In this document: positions 8,947 through 19,694 of the stretch, one piece after another
Position numbering within the stretch: the stretch's first letter is position 1
How the letters are laid out: the number at the start of each line of letters is the position of its first letter
Assembly (NCBI GenBank): GCA_033060915.1
Contig: CM065379.1
Location: forward strand, 31,888,318 to 31,952,317
DNA: 64,000 nucleotides
Direction: 5' to 3'
Origin: Euryodendron excelsum
Lineage: Eukaryota > Streptophyta > Magnoliopsida > Ericales > Pentaphylacaceae
Position numbers and translations under genes: made by a program
Notes under the pieces: generated by a model
The model's database searches: none
Told to the model about the DNA's origin: nothing
Seen by the model: only the letters and a program-made list of their open reading frames with translations

Positions 8947-10991
8947 TTAGTACGCCTTTGGGATAATTCCCACATTTTTGATGCTCCATTCGCGACCCGG
9001 ATCCTCGGCTAAGGGGAGACAAGCAAAGGCTTCTCCTAGAGCTCCACAGACGTTGACACTGTTGATGCAGTTATCAGCCTCCTTCTTGTTCTGTGTAGTG
9101 GGTTCTTCTGTAAATAGGGTTACCAGCTCATCGCCTTCCAGTTTGAATGGCTCTGCTCGTTCTCTTGACTCCTCTAATCCCCAACCCATGTCTTCATAGT
9201 TGTACTCAGTTACGGGCCAAGGGTTTTCCAGCAAGTGACTTTCAGCTGCAGCATACTTCGAGTGTAGAAATTCATCACCCCACCCATCGGCGATTATGCT
9301 TTCGATGTGTTCTTCCCTCGGCAACATTGGCTCTTCAATGGGCCAGTCAGAAGCATCAGACACTTCATCAGGGTCATAGAGATAAATTGGGCATAGTGGG
9401 AGATCTTCCTTCCAGTCACTTTCTTTATCGACCTCCCAATAACCTTCGGCCTCGAGCTCGTCGATTTCTCCCTTGCCTTCCATCTCTACTAGTATCATAT
9501 TGACGGTGTGATCTGGCAGAGGGTTAGCAGTCACATTGGGAGTGGGAGCAGGTTTTACTGGCTGCAGATCAATAGTCTTATTGTCGATCAGGTCTTGGAT
9601 CTTGTGCTTGAGAGTAAAGCAGCTTTGTCATGCCCTTGGCCACCTGAATGATATTCACATGTAAAAGCGGCATTAAAGGTCGGGGGCAGAGGGCTTGGTA
9701 ACGGGCGAGCAGGTACAGGATTCAAGATGTTGTTTTTCAAAAGGCTATGGTACGCCTCAGTTTGGGTCCAGGCTAAGGCATCGAAGGTACGGGTACGTCG
9801 AGCAGGTCTATTGAAGTTGGGTCGTGCCCCAGCGGGACCATAGTTTGGGGTTGGAGCAGGCATGGTCAAGGTGGGTAAGGGCAGGACCTGGGGTGATTGG
9901 AGCGGAGGTCGGTATTGAGGTGGTTGGCTAGGCAGAATAGCAGACATTTCATTTTCCTTCCTGATTGTGCCCCTTGTAGTAACCACCTTCTTGGCCATGT
10001 TGGTAGTATTTTCTCTAGTCTTGGCATAGGGATCTGTAATTCTTCCTGTCTTGAGGCCATTTTCTATCATCTCTCCCTGCATGATGAGCTCGGAAAAACT
10101 TTTTCCCACGCTTGTGCAGAGTTTCTCATAGAATATACCTTGAAAAGTATGTACAAACAGTTGTACATACTCCTTCTCCTCCAACGAGGGATTAACTTGT
10201 GCAGCGGCCTCCCTCCATCTTAGGGCATATGCTTTAAAGCTCTCCTTCTTACCCTTGCTCATCGTCATCAAGGACCAACGATCGGAAGTGAGATCGATGT
10301 TGTGACGGTATTGGGCTTTGAATGCATTAACTAGCTCCATCCAGGTGGTGATCTTCCTTAAGTCCAGACGAGCGAACCATTGTAAAGCCGACCCCGTGAG
10401 GCTGTGTTGGAATAACTGCATAAGGAGTTTTGGGTCGTTGCCATGTCCAGTAAGCGCTCCAGCATATAGGCGAAGATGAGCAACGGGGTTACCGGTACCG
10501 TCGTACTTTTGAAAGTCAGGCATTTTAAACTTAGTAGGTCTCGGGTGGTCAAGGAAAAAACAGAGCTCATCATAAGAAGTGAACCCGTAAGCATCATGTC
10601 CATGGAGACTTCGCAACGAATCTTCCAATCCTTAGATTTTCAGACTAAGAGGATCTAGAGAGGCCTTTTTTGTGACGGGCAAAAGCAATATGGTCTCTTC
10701 TTCTTCAGTATTGACCCCTTTGGCATCTTCTTTAGTTTTCCCAGCATTGTCAGACTGAAGCAAGATCCTCGGATTAGCGGGTTCAAGGTCTTTAGATGAA
10801 GTCATTGATGATGACGGGACCGCAATAGCATCCTTCATAGCCATAGTTTGAATGAGTTTTAGCATCTCATCCATCTTAGCCCTCATTTCATTAACTTCCT
10901 CTCGTGAGACTTGAGAGGATTCTTCAGGGTTAGCAGCCATCAGTGATGCTTTGTGCCGAGTGATAATTGGATCCCTAGGTGGATGTTGCAC
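8947..10991 (-). pseudogene. gag: Gag of element 1 (Tat/Ogre-like Ty3/gypsy), one stop and one frameshift
   Basis: This encodes the capsid-type polyprotein that would assemble cytoplasmic particles around the element RNA. The ATG at 10991 gives a charged N-terminus. From about residue 150 comes the retrotransposon gag domain: KFKMPDFQKYDGTGNPVAHL, LLMQLFQHSLTGSALQWF, a long helical part with WREAAAQVNPSLEEKEYV. Near the end of the core is a CEYHSGGQGH zinc-binding-like motif, then a KIQDLID segment and a long acidic region ending at 8947-8949. The sequence order matches Tat/Ogre gags. TAA at 10632-10634 is in frame between two clearly continuous parts, and a frameshift near 9620 separates the zinc motif from the KIQDLID part, so about 680 codons are broken into three. 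No protease or pol follows. The antisense PMD gene converges on it from the other side. Confidence 0.88.
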
Positions 10992-11029
10992 TTTCTTGGG
11001 AGCAATGTTGACTCAGTGCAAGGCGACTT

Positions 11030-11050
11030 CTGTAAATAGAAATAAAACGG
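11030..11050 (-). promoter_or_regulatory. Candidate splice acceptor just upstream of gag
   Basis: The minus strand reads TTTTATTTCTATTTACAG|AAG, with the AG at 11031-11030 and the gag ATG 39 nt further on. Paired with the LTR donor at 15748 it would remove about 4.7 kb of U5 and leader. No transcript evidence is available. Confidence 0.4.
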
Positions 11051-11600
11051 AAGAAAGAAAAAGACAAAAACACAAGCCACAAGTTAGTTTTTGGTTTTTA
11101 GAAAACTTTATGCAATGCATGTCCTAGGGTGCCCCTTTTTTAAGAGGGAAACTAGTAATGATGTATCGGCTCACTTTTGGAGATAGGGGGGTTTGCCCCT
11201 ATATGCAGATACCTTACCGTCAGGTAGGAACCTTCAATCATCTATGCATTCATTCATAAAAATAAAGAAGTACATTAAATTTTGGGTTTAAGATACAGAA
11301 GAGTTGAAATACATTTTAATAGGGGGAGGGGGAACATTTTCCTTTGGACTTCCACCTATCTACTTTTACAAAGGGAAACCCTAAACTACTCTTGAGTCTT
11401 CGGATTTGCCTTCCTTGGATTTGATGTCAAGGAGGTCGCTGAGAGACCCTGTTGATTGATTGCCCCTTGTCTTCTTGGCAACCCTATCTACGTGAGCACA
11501 GAGGGATTGGGGCCCCTCTTATAGAATGAATTGAGATGCATGCAATGAGTCCTTAGGGTTACGCGGGAACCCTTAGGGTTTGGGTAGGTTCAATGCAAGG

Positions 11601-11624
11601 GAGAGTGACGTTGGTGTCACTCTC
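11601..11624 (-). other. Conserved leader hairpin
   Basis: In element sense, arms GAGAGTGAC and GTCACTCTC (9 bp, perfect) flank ACCAAC. Element 2 has the same hairpin at 63649-63672 with arms GAGAGTGA and TCACTCTC, at nearly the same distance from the primer-binding site (about 867 and 886 nt). A packaging or dimerisation role is inference. Confidence 0.55.
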
Positions 11625-12473
11625 AATGGGTTGATCATATGCATGAGAATGCAGTGACTTGAGTTACTTGGAACTCTTGTCTTGACATGGAATATTGAAT
11701 GTATGAACATAAATATGCAAAAAGTATAAGGAGAGAAGGTAAACTGAAGTAAACATGTATGCATGAACAGTTAGACAGGCATTATAACAGTATAAATACA
11801 AGCATTATAACAGCAGGTATAAATCAAAGTAAGAGCAGTCGCCCTTTCCTCCATGATTTTGAAAACGGTGCTCGTGTCCTAAATCCGGCAGAGGTTCGGC
11901 TATGCATGGTGTCTATATGAGTGTAAGGTTGAGGGTTGACTAATGCGTCCTAAAAAGGCTCGGTCCCCGGATCTTCAAACCTAGGCCCACTCCCCGAGGC
12001 GGTGCCATGATCGGTTGGTGATCCGAGCGGGGGAACCATCAAGAGGTCATAGGCGAAGAAACTGACACAGCATCTTGCCCACAACCAATATACCGTTCTC
12101 CCTTTCTAACTAGAAAGGACATATCAGGGTATGCAAGTATGCAGAATGCAAGTGCACATGCAGTGTGTGTGTGATTTTTAAAAGTGGAGGAAAGAGCCCA
12201 ACAACTCCCATTCATCCTGTTCATCCCATTCATGCAAAGCAATTAATAAAACTTAAGCAAAAAGCGCACCTACAAAACAAAGATACAAGTGTTAGTATGT
12301 AGATGACAAATAGAATACAAGATAATATGAATAAATGCACGTTTTTTTTTTTTAAACAATTTTGGAAATTTAGTTTTAAAAATTTAAAGTGAATAGGATT
12401 GAACCAAGTTAATTGAAGACTCTACATGGGTAAAGGGTAAAGAGACATGACTAACGGCCTAACCCTTTAAGTA

Positions 12474-12491
12474 TCCCCAATGGAGTCGCCA
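12474..12491 (-). promoter_or_regulatory. Primer-binding site of element 1
   Basis: Two bases inside the LTR end, the minus strand reads TGGCGACTCCATTGGGGA. From memory this type is usual in Tat/Ogre elements and is assigned to a tRNA-Arg 3' end; it clearly differs from the tRNA-iMet type of most copia elements. Matching to plant tRNA sequences would settle the tRNA. Confidence 0.7.
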
Positions 12492-12493
12492 GC

Positions 12494-15400
12494 TGTCGCG
12501 CCCAAATTTTTCGCACTCGAGGAATCCTCACACAAGTGGGAAAAATGTTGTACTCTCTCGTTACAACTCACCCTCCTAAAAGAATGAGTGCGACTAGGTT
12601 TGAATTGAAAAATTGGTTTGAATAAAGGGCTTTTGAAAAATATTCGGAGTCGCCACCTAACTTGATTAAGGTGAGTTAGGTCACCTAAAAACTAAGAATA
12701 ATCCGAAGACTACACTTAGGGTTTTTGGAAAAAGGTTTTTGAAAATAGCACCTCAAGAGAGGGTTTTTAAGAAAACAGGTTGTTTGGCAACCTTTGGAAA
12801 ACATTTAGCCCTTTTTGAAAAATAACTCCTTTTTGGTCTTTGAAATCAGTGATCTAGGTTCGGAGGTTGGTTACGTGTAGGGAAGACGCACTAAGCTATC
12901 ACCCTACGCTGCCCTTTCGGTACCTACATGTGAATCTACCCTAGATTCACCTATGAGAGTCGTCAACTAATTATTGGCCAATCCTATCTACTTTGAAAAA
13001 CAATGCTTGAAAACTAACATGATGCATGGTATGCAAGTGTAAGGAAAGAGAATTGAAAAATAGATTTGAAAAGAGTTTGATTTGATTTGAAAGAGATTTG
13101 AAGAAATAGAATTGAAATTGAAAAGTTCGAAAATTTGAAAATAGAAATTTAAACATAGAAATTTTGAAATTGAAATTTTGAAAATAGATTGGAATTTGAG
13201 ATTTGAAAAATGTGAAAACTGCACCCATGAGGGTGGAATTGAAAGTTTGAAAAGTGTTATGACCGCACCTATGAAGGTTGCCTACGTATCCCTTTGTGGG
13301 AATTAGGTCAGTCGTAGTTCGGACTGGAGTCCGATTGAAAAGAGATTGATTTGAAGAAGGAGATTGAATTTGGAAGATTGAGAGATTGAACTTTGAATAG
13401 AGGATTGATAATTGGAATTTGGAATTTTGGAATTGAAAAGATTGAATTTTGATTTGGAAAGATTGAACTTGGAAGAGAGAGATTTAGACTTATTTTGAAA
13501 AGACAAAGGTTTAGGGAACCTAGACTTAGGAAAGAGAAGAGACTTAGGAAAGATTTGGCTCGGCTTGGAAGATTTAGGAAATTAGGAAGAGTTGGATTTA
13601 GGAAATGTTCAAATTAGGAAAGGTCCGATTTAGGAAAGTTTCGAATTAGGAAAGTGTCATCTTAGGAAAGTTTTCAAATTAAGAAAGTTTTGAATGAAGA
13701 AAGTTTTCAAATTAGGAGAGTTTCATTTTAAGAAAGGTTTTAAAATAGGAAAGTGTTGAGTTTAGAAAATGTTTTGAATTAGAAAAGTTTAGTTTAAGAA
13801 AGGTTTAGAATTTGGAAAGTTTCAAGTTAAGAAAGTTTTGAATTTTGGAATGTTTTGAAAAAATGAAGTTTTGAATTTGGAAAGTTTTGAAAACAAGGAA
13901 GTTTTGAAAATAAGAAAGTTTCGTTTTGGGAAAGGTTTGAAAAAGGAAAGTTTTCAGTTTAGGAAATGTTTGAATTAAGAAAGTTTTGAGTTTAGAAAAG
14001 TCTTAGATTTGGAAAGATGTTGAAGTTTAGGAAAGTTTAGAATTCGGAAAGGTTTAAAAAAAGGAAAGTTTTGAAAATTGGAAAGTTTAGAATTTGGAAA
14101 GGTTTGAAAAAGGAAAGTTTAAAATTTAGAAAGTCATAGAGTTTGAGTTTTAGAAAATCTTGAAATTAGGAAAGGTTGAGTTTAGGAAGGATTTGAAAAC
14201 TTGAATTTAGAAAATTAAGATTTAGAAAGGGGGTTAAATTAGGAAAGGGTTGAATTTCAGAATTTTAGGAAAGATTTTTATGTTCAAGTTTTGAAAACTT
14301 AAGATTTAGGAAAGTGAAAGATTAGAAAGGAGTTGAATCAGGAAAGAGTTAGATTTTGAAATTTAAGGAAAGATTTAAAGTTAAAGTTTAGGAAACTTAT
14401 GGTTTAGGAAGGAATTGAATTAAGAAAAAGTTTGGATTAGGAAGGGATTGGATTTGGTTTCTAAAAGAAAAGATTTGATTTTGTTTCAAAAAACGGAGGA
14501 CGGGATCTAGTTTCCTAAAGGAAAGATAGGATATGGTTTCCTAAAGGGAAGATTTGATTTGGCAAAGATTTGGAAAGGGAGATTCTAGAAACCCTAGTTT
14601 TGAAAGTGTGAAATTTTGACGTAGAAAAGAGGTTTCGGAAACATGTATAGTTTGGATGTGAAAACAAGAAGTTTTAGAAACCTAGGTTTGGGGCAAAGTT
14701 CAAAAATCATGTTTTTGGGAAGAAAATTATGGTTTCCTAATTGTGGGTTCTAGGGTTTGATTTGGGTTCTAAGGAAAGAGTTTTTGGAAAGTGCGTTTTT
14801 GGAAAACGTAGGTTTTCTAGAAGGAAAATCCTAGGGAGGAGTTTTTGGAAAGTGAATTTGGAAAGAGAGTTTTTGGAAAGATTTTTGAAAAGGAGTTTTT
14901 GGAAACATACATTTTGGGAGAAAAAATCCTAGAGGGGAGTTTCTAGAAGGAAGATTTTTGGAAAAAGAGTTTTTAGGAAAGTGAATTTAGGGAATGTTTT
15001 TAGAAAGTGAATTTTGAGGAGAAAGAGTTTTTGAAAAGGAGTTGAAAAAGGAAGCTTTGAAAAATAGATTTGGGAGGGAGTTTTTGAAAGCAATTTTGGA
15101 GAGGAGAGTTTTAGGAAAGTATGTTGAAAAAGAGATTTTTAGGAAGAAAGACTTTTTGAAAAGAGAGTTTTTAGAAGGTGTAAAAACATCTCATTTCCCT
15201 AAAGCGATTCTAGCCAGAAGAAGGCTAGAACCACTTTAGGAAAGCGGTTTTGAAAAACAATAAGATTTGAAAATATAGACCATAAAAGTCACTTTTAATG
15301 TAACACTTTCCTAAAGCAATCCTAGCCATGGAAAAGCTAGAATCACCCTAGAATTGTGATTTTGAAAACATGTTTTGAAAAAGAGATTTTGATGCAATTT

Positions 15401-18400
15401 TGAAAACAAGTTTGAAAACGATTTTGAAGACAACTTTGAAAACGGTTTTTGGAAGATGCAAGGTCATGATATGCACAATGTAATTTTGGGGTCGTGAACA
15501 TACAAGGCTAAGGCTTCACCACATAATCAAGGGGGCCGGACCCTCGTGGTCTCTGGTTAGACTAGAAGAAAGCCCCCGACACGGTGACTCTCCAATAGCC
15601 CAATTCTACACATGGACCGGGAATCCCCTTGTTTTAAGCATGCAAAGAAAGTGGGGAAAGAGATGGGGGATTAAAATAGAGAAACCCAAGTGGGTTAGGA
15701 GAGAGAAGAGAGAGGGGGGAAGTGCGAAAATTTAAATAGAAAGCCTACCGTATGTCTTCTTTATTTTGCGCGCCTTGCTTGTCTTCAATCTTCGATCTTC
15801 GTCTTGTTCTTCTTCTTCAACCTTCAAGGGTTGTCTTCAAGCTTTAGATGGCAGCTCTTCAAGTCTTCAAAGGTTGGTTGAAGGCTAGTGTATGAGTGTA
15901 TGGGAATATATAGGAGTGTATATGAGGCTAGGGTTTAGTGTAGGGTGGCTAGGGTTTGGAAAACCTAAGAAAACTAGGGTTTTGGAGGTACTCGAGCTCT
16001 GTATATCGAAATATAGGATTTTTAGGTTGAGTTTGCGGATCCTCTCTACGTTGAACGAGGCTCTGTATTTATAGAGGGAGGAATACACTGGCGCCTGTTG
16101 CAGTGGCGCCATGCCAAAGTTTACACTAGCGCTACTTGGAGTGGCGCCAGGCCAATTTTTGGCTTGGCGCCACTACTAGTGGCACCAGCCACTTAAGAAA
16201 CTTTTAAGGTCAGAAAGCAACATATCTTTGATTAGATTTGGGCGCCTGTACAAGTGACTACCATGCAATTTTTAGCTTGGCTTCACTAGGAGTGACTCCG
16301 GAAAGTCCGGGAATGATTTGAAGGAGTTGGGAATGACCCGGAAGGCCGAAAAGGTGCAGGAACACTTAAAATAGTGTCCTGGAGGTATTTGACTTGAAAA
16401 GTGAGGATAAGATGTGTTGGAAAGGTTGACCGGGCCCTCAGGGGGCAAAACGATCAATCAGACCGGGAAGCTGCTAGGGTGAACTCGGACTGTCCCGGAA
16501 GAAGACTTGGGATCTAGAAACATTATTTAGAATGTTCCCAGAGGTTGCCGGTTTGATTTCCAGAGCCGGTGTGGTCGGAAAAGGAGACCGGCCCACTAGG
16601 GGCAAAACGGTCATTTCGCACCGGGTTAGCCAGAACTGACTCGGAATGATCCGGAAAGGTAAGGGGAGGTTAAGAACACTGTAAAAAGTAGTCTCAGGAT
16701 GTTACCGGTTTGATACCCAGAGCCGGTGTGGTCGGAAAAGGAGACCGGCCCACCAGGGGCAAAATGGTCATTTTGTACCGGGTTGGCCGGAACTGACTCG
16801 GAATGATCCGGAAAGGTAAAGGAAGATTGAGAATACTATAAAAAGTATTCTTAGGAAATTACTGGTTTGATAGCCAGAGCTGGTGTGGTTCACGGGGCAT
16901 TCGGATGCCTAAGGGCAAATTGGTCATCTTGACCAGAAAGTCTTGGAAAAGGTCCAAAGGACAGTTTGGTCATTTTTCACCAAAGTGGGCTAACAGACAC
17001 CGGTGTTGACCTGGGTTTTGAGTGTTTCCGCCACTCTAACGGCGGTCGTCGTGACACAGGGGTTTGTTGCCAATTCCCTATATCGACCTATTTGTGAGTA
17101 TTTTCGCTACTTTAACAATTTTGTGAGTAGTTTCGCTACTCGGACCGTCTCGAGGAATAAACTGTCTTTAGAGAGGGATTGGAAAGGGGTCTTACCGTCT
17201 TCGAAGAGACGTGCCTAGATTGGAACCGTCTCGACGAATAAACTATCTCGAGAGAGGGATTGGAAAGGGGTCTTATCGTCTCCGAAGAGACGTGCCTGGA
17301 TTGGAACCGTCTTGAGGAAGAAACTGTCTCGAGAGAGGGATTGGAAAGGGGTCTTATCGTCTCCGAAGAGACGTGCCTGGATTGGAACCGTCTCAAAGAA
17401 TAAACTGTCTCGAGAGAGGGATTGGAAAGGGGACTTATCGTCTCCGAAGAGACGTGTCTAGGTTGGAACCGTCTCGAGGAATAAACTGTCTGGAAAGAGG
17501 GATTGGAAAGGGGACTTATCGTCTCCGAAGAGACGTGCCTGGATTGGAACCGTCTCGAGGAATAAACTATCTCGAGAGAGGGATTGGAAAGGGGTCTTAT
17601 CGTCTCCGAAGAGACGTGCCTGGATTGGAACCGTCTTGAGGAAGAAACTGTCTCGAGAGAGGGATTGGAAAGGGGTCTTATCATCTCCGAAGAGACGTGC
17701 CTGGGTTGGAACCGTCTCGAGGAATAAACTGTCTCGAGAATGGGATTGGAAATGGGACTTATCGTCTCCGAAGAGATGTGCCTGGATTGGAACCGTCTCG
17801 AGGAATAAACTATCTCGAGAGAGGGATTGGAAAGGGGTCTTATCGTCTCTGAAGAGACGTGCCTGGATTGGAACCGTCTTGAGGAAGAAACTGTCTCAAG
17901 AGAGGGATTGGAAAGGGGTCTTATCGTCTCCGAAGAGACGTGCCTGGGTTGGAACCGTCTCGAGGAATAAACTGTCTCGAGAATGGGATTGGAAAGGGGT
18001 CTTATCGTCTCTGAAGAGACGTGCTTGGGTTGGAACCGCCTCAAGGAATAAACTATCTCGAGAGTGGGATTGGAGAGGGGTCTTACCGTCTTCAAAAAGA
18101 CGTGCCTGGATTGGAACCATCTCGAGGAATAAACTGTCTCGAGAGTGGGATTGGAAAGGGGACTTATCGTCTCCGAAGAGACGCGCCTGGATTGGAACGT
18201 CTCGGGGAATAAATTGTCTCGAGAGTGGGATTGGAATTAGAAAGGAAAGGACAATCCCTCTAAGGGCATTTTGGTAATTTTGCCTCTATTTGGGCCTGAC
18301 AGGCTCGCGAAGCGATGGAAAGACGGAATTTGGACCTAGAGAATTGGTTTCGATTGGAATATGCCCATAATGACTTGAAAACAAGTCTTGACGGTGCATA

Positions 18401-18433
18401 GACTGCCGAGCAGTCAAAAATGGGGCGCTTATG
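12494..18433 (-). repeat. 5' LTR of element 1 (5.94 kb)
   Basis: It begins TGTCGCGCCC on the plus strand (minus-strand end GGGCGCGACA) and ends at GGGGCGCTTATG, where other copies have GGGGTGCTTACA, so the outermost CA has apparently changed to TG. It carries the donor at 15743-15748, TATA at 16066-16073, GGCGCC palindromes at 16086-16190, ~155-bp units at 16545-16870 and the 81-bp array at 17144-18240. Apart from array length it closely matches 1-4136, indicating a fairly recent insertion. Confidence 0.9.
17144..18240. repeat. 81-bp tandem array in U3, about 13 units
   Basis: The unit is the same as at 3252-3945 but with five more copies. A diagnostic variant unit (CCGTCTTGAGGAAGAAAC) recurs near 17307, 17631 and 17874, i.e. 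4 and 3 units apart, showing block duplication inside the array. Long open frames on both strands here (17136-18095, 17636-18277) are artefacts of an 81-bp unit divisible by 3. Confidence 0.9.
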
Positions 18434-19694
18434 TAGACTTAGAATGACTTATGAAAGGACTTGAAGATTGGAAACACTATCTAAAGTGTTCTGAGGGATT
18501 GCCGGTTCGATACTCAGAGTCGGTATAATTGAAAAAGGCGACTGACCCACCTGGGGCAAAATGGTTATTTTGTACCGGGTTTGTCGGAATAGACTCAGAA
18601 TGATCTAGAAAAGTGTTAAAAGGTCAGGAATACTATTAGAAGCATTTTCAGGAGGTTATCGGTTTGATACCCATAGCCGGTGTGGTTCCCGCAAGCACTC
18701 AGATGCTGATAGGCAAAATGGTCATTTTGACTAAACGGCCTCGGAATTAGTCTGGAATCGACTAGAAGGAACTTGAACATGTCAAATCGTCTTTGGGACG
18801 ATCTTGGAAAGTTGGACTTACCGCTATGAGGACTTAGGTACTTTTTTAAGAAGCGTGCCAAAAAAGGCCTAAGGGGTAGTTTGGTCATTTTTTACTAGAG
18901 TGGGCTAGCAGGCATTGGTGTTGACCCGGGTTTTGAGTGTTTTTGTCACTCTGACGGTCTGTGACGAGTTGGTTTTCAAAGGTATCTCATCTTTTGGTAA
19001 ATGTGTCACGCCCAAAAGGCAAATTCAGTCTCATGATATAATGGGTTTGTTGGCAATTCCCAATGTCGACATGTTTACAAGTGTTTCTACCACTCTGACA
19101 GTTGCGATGCTTGCGAATGTTTCTACCACTTTGATGGTGCACATTCATTTCGAAGACTACCTGATCTCGAGAAGCTGCTATGGAGACTTCTCGTCTAAGG
19201 AATTAACTTTCTTGAAAGACATGCTGAATAATAGACATTCTTCATTGGCGGGCTAGTAGGCACCAAAGGTGGATTGTTCTACCGTCTGGGAGACTTAGGT
19301 TCCATCCCTGTCAATAGGTTTGAATGAACTTACCATTTTGAAGAGTTTCTCGAAAAGCATGCTAGACTAGATGGTCTTACTGCCTGAGGGATCAACTTTT
19401 TCGAAAGGCGTGCCCGGGTTTGATTTGAATTGGAATTGGACTTGAAATTAGATTTGAGATTTGAAAAAGGGACGTACCGTCTCTAGGAAGAAGTGACAAC
19501 TAGAATTGGACCGAACAATGTCACAAGGGCATTTTGGTCATTTTACCTCTGTTGGGCCTGGCAGGGCCGCGAAATGTTTGATTAGTTAGATTAAGTCTAG
19601 AAAGTTGGTTTTGACTTGAATGTGTCTGTGTGGGTTTGAACACAAGTCTTAACGGACAGGAGATTGCCAAGCGGGCATAAATTGGGTGTTTACA
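18434..19694 (-). repeat. LTR fragment of an older family member (5' part of LTR)
   Basis: The right end has the minus-strand terminus TGTAAACACCC. The left edge is mid-LTR, exactly where element 1 begins, so element 1 inserted into this copy and the rest lies left of the window. It has a single, decayed version of the U3 hairpin unit near 19470 and no array. Its flank GCTAG (19695-19699) would be one half of its own target duplication. Confidence 0.75.

Larger units (their letters stand above)
10992..12473 (-). other. Leader (5' untranslated region) of element 1
   Basis: About 1.5 kb separates the primer-binding site from the gag ATG. Element 2 has a related leader (62781-64000), including a short stretch around 12040-12240 that matches 63050-63240. 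Within that stretch a short frame (12242-12039) resembles the frame at 63058-63336 (shared GSCW.LSS and LVRKG), but the nucleotide similarity alone can explain this and I do not call a gene. A hairpin (11601-11624) and a T-rich splice-acceptor-like site (11030) are listed separately. Confidence 0.65.
1..18433 (-). mobile_element. Element 1: gag-only Ty3/gypsy (Tat/Ogre-like) retrotransposon with an antisense PMD gene
   Basis: Two minus-oriented long terminal repeats (1-4136, cut by the window start, and 12494-18433) flank an 8.36-kb internal region. Position 1 aligns with 13891 and the two LTRs agree almost base for base outside a tandem array, so they are a pair. In element order the internal region holds a primer-binding site (12491-12474), leader, gag (10991-8947), a spacer, an oppositely transcribed PMD gene and a polypurine tract next to the 3' LTR. 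I see no protease, reverse transcriptase, RNase H or integrase, so the element is non-autonomous. The Tat/Ogre assignment rests on the gag sequence style and the primer-binding site (family knowledge). The target duplication cannot be checked because the left end is outside the window; the right flank is TAGAC at 18434-18438. Confidence 0.85.

Noticed and set aside
9147..9503. 118-codon plus-strand frame opposite gag (also 9897-10223)
   Set aside because: These are shadows of the gag coding strand with no recognisable domain.
12039..12242. Short leader frame similar to that at 63058-63336
   Set aside because: The limited protein similarity (GSCW.LSS, LVRKG) follows from nucleotide similarity of the leaders, and the frames end differently. 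It could be an upstream ORF, but it is not supportable as a gene.
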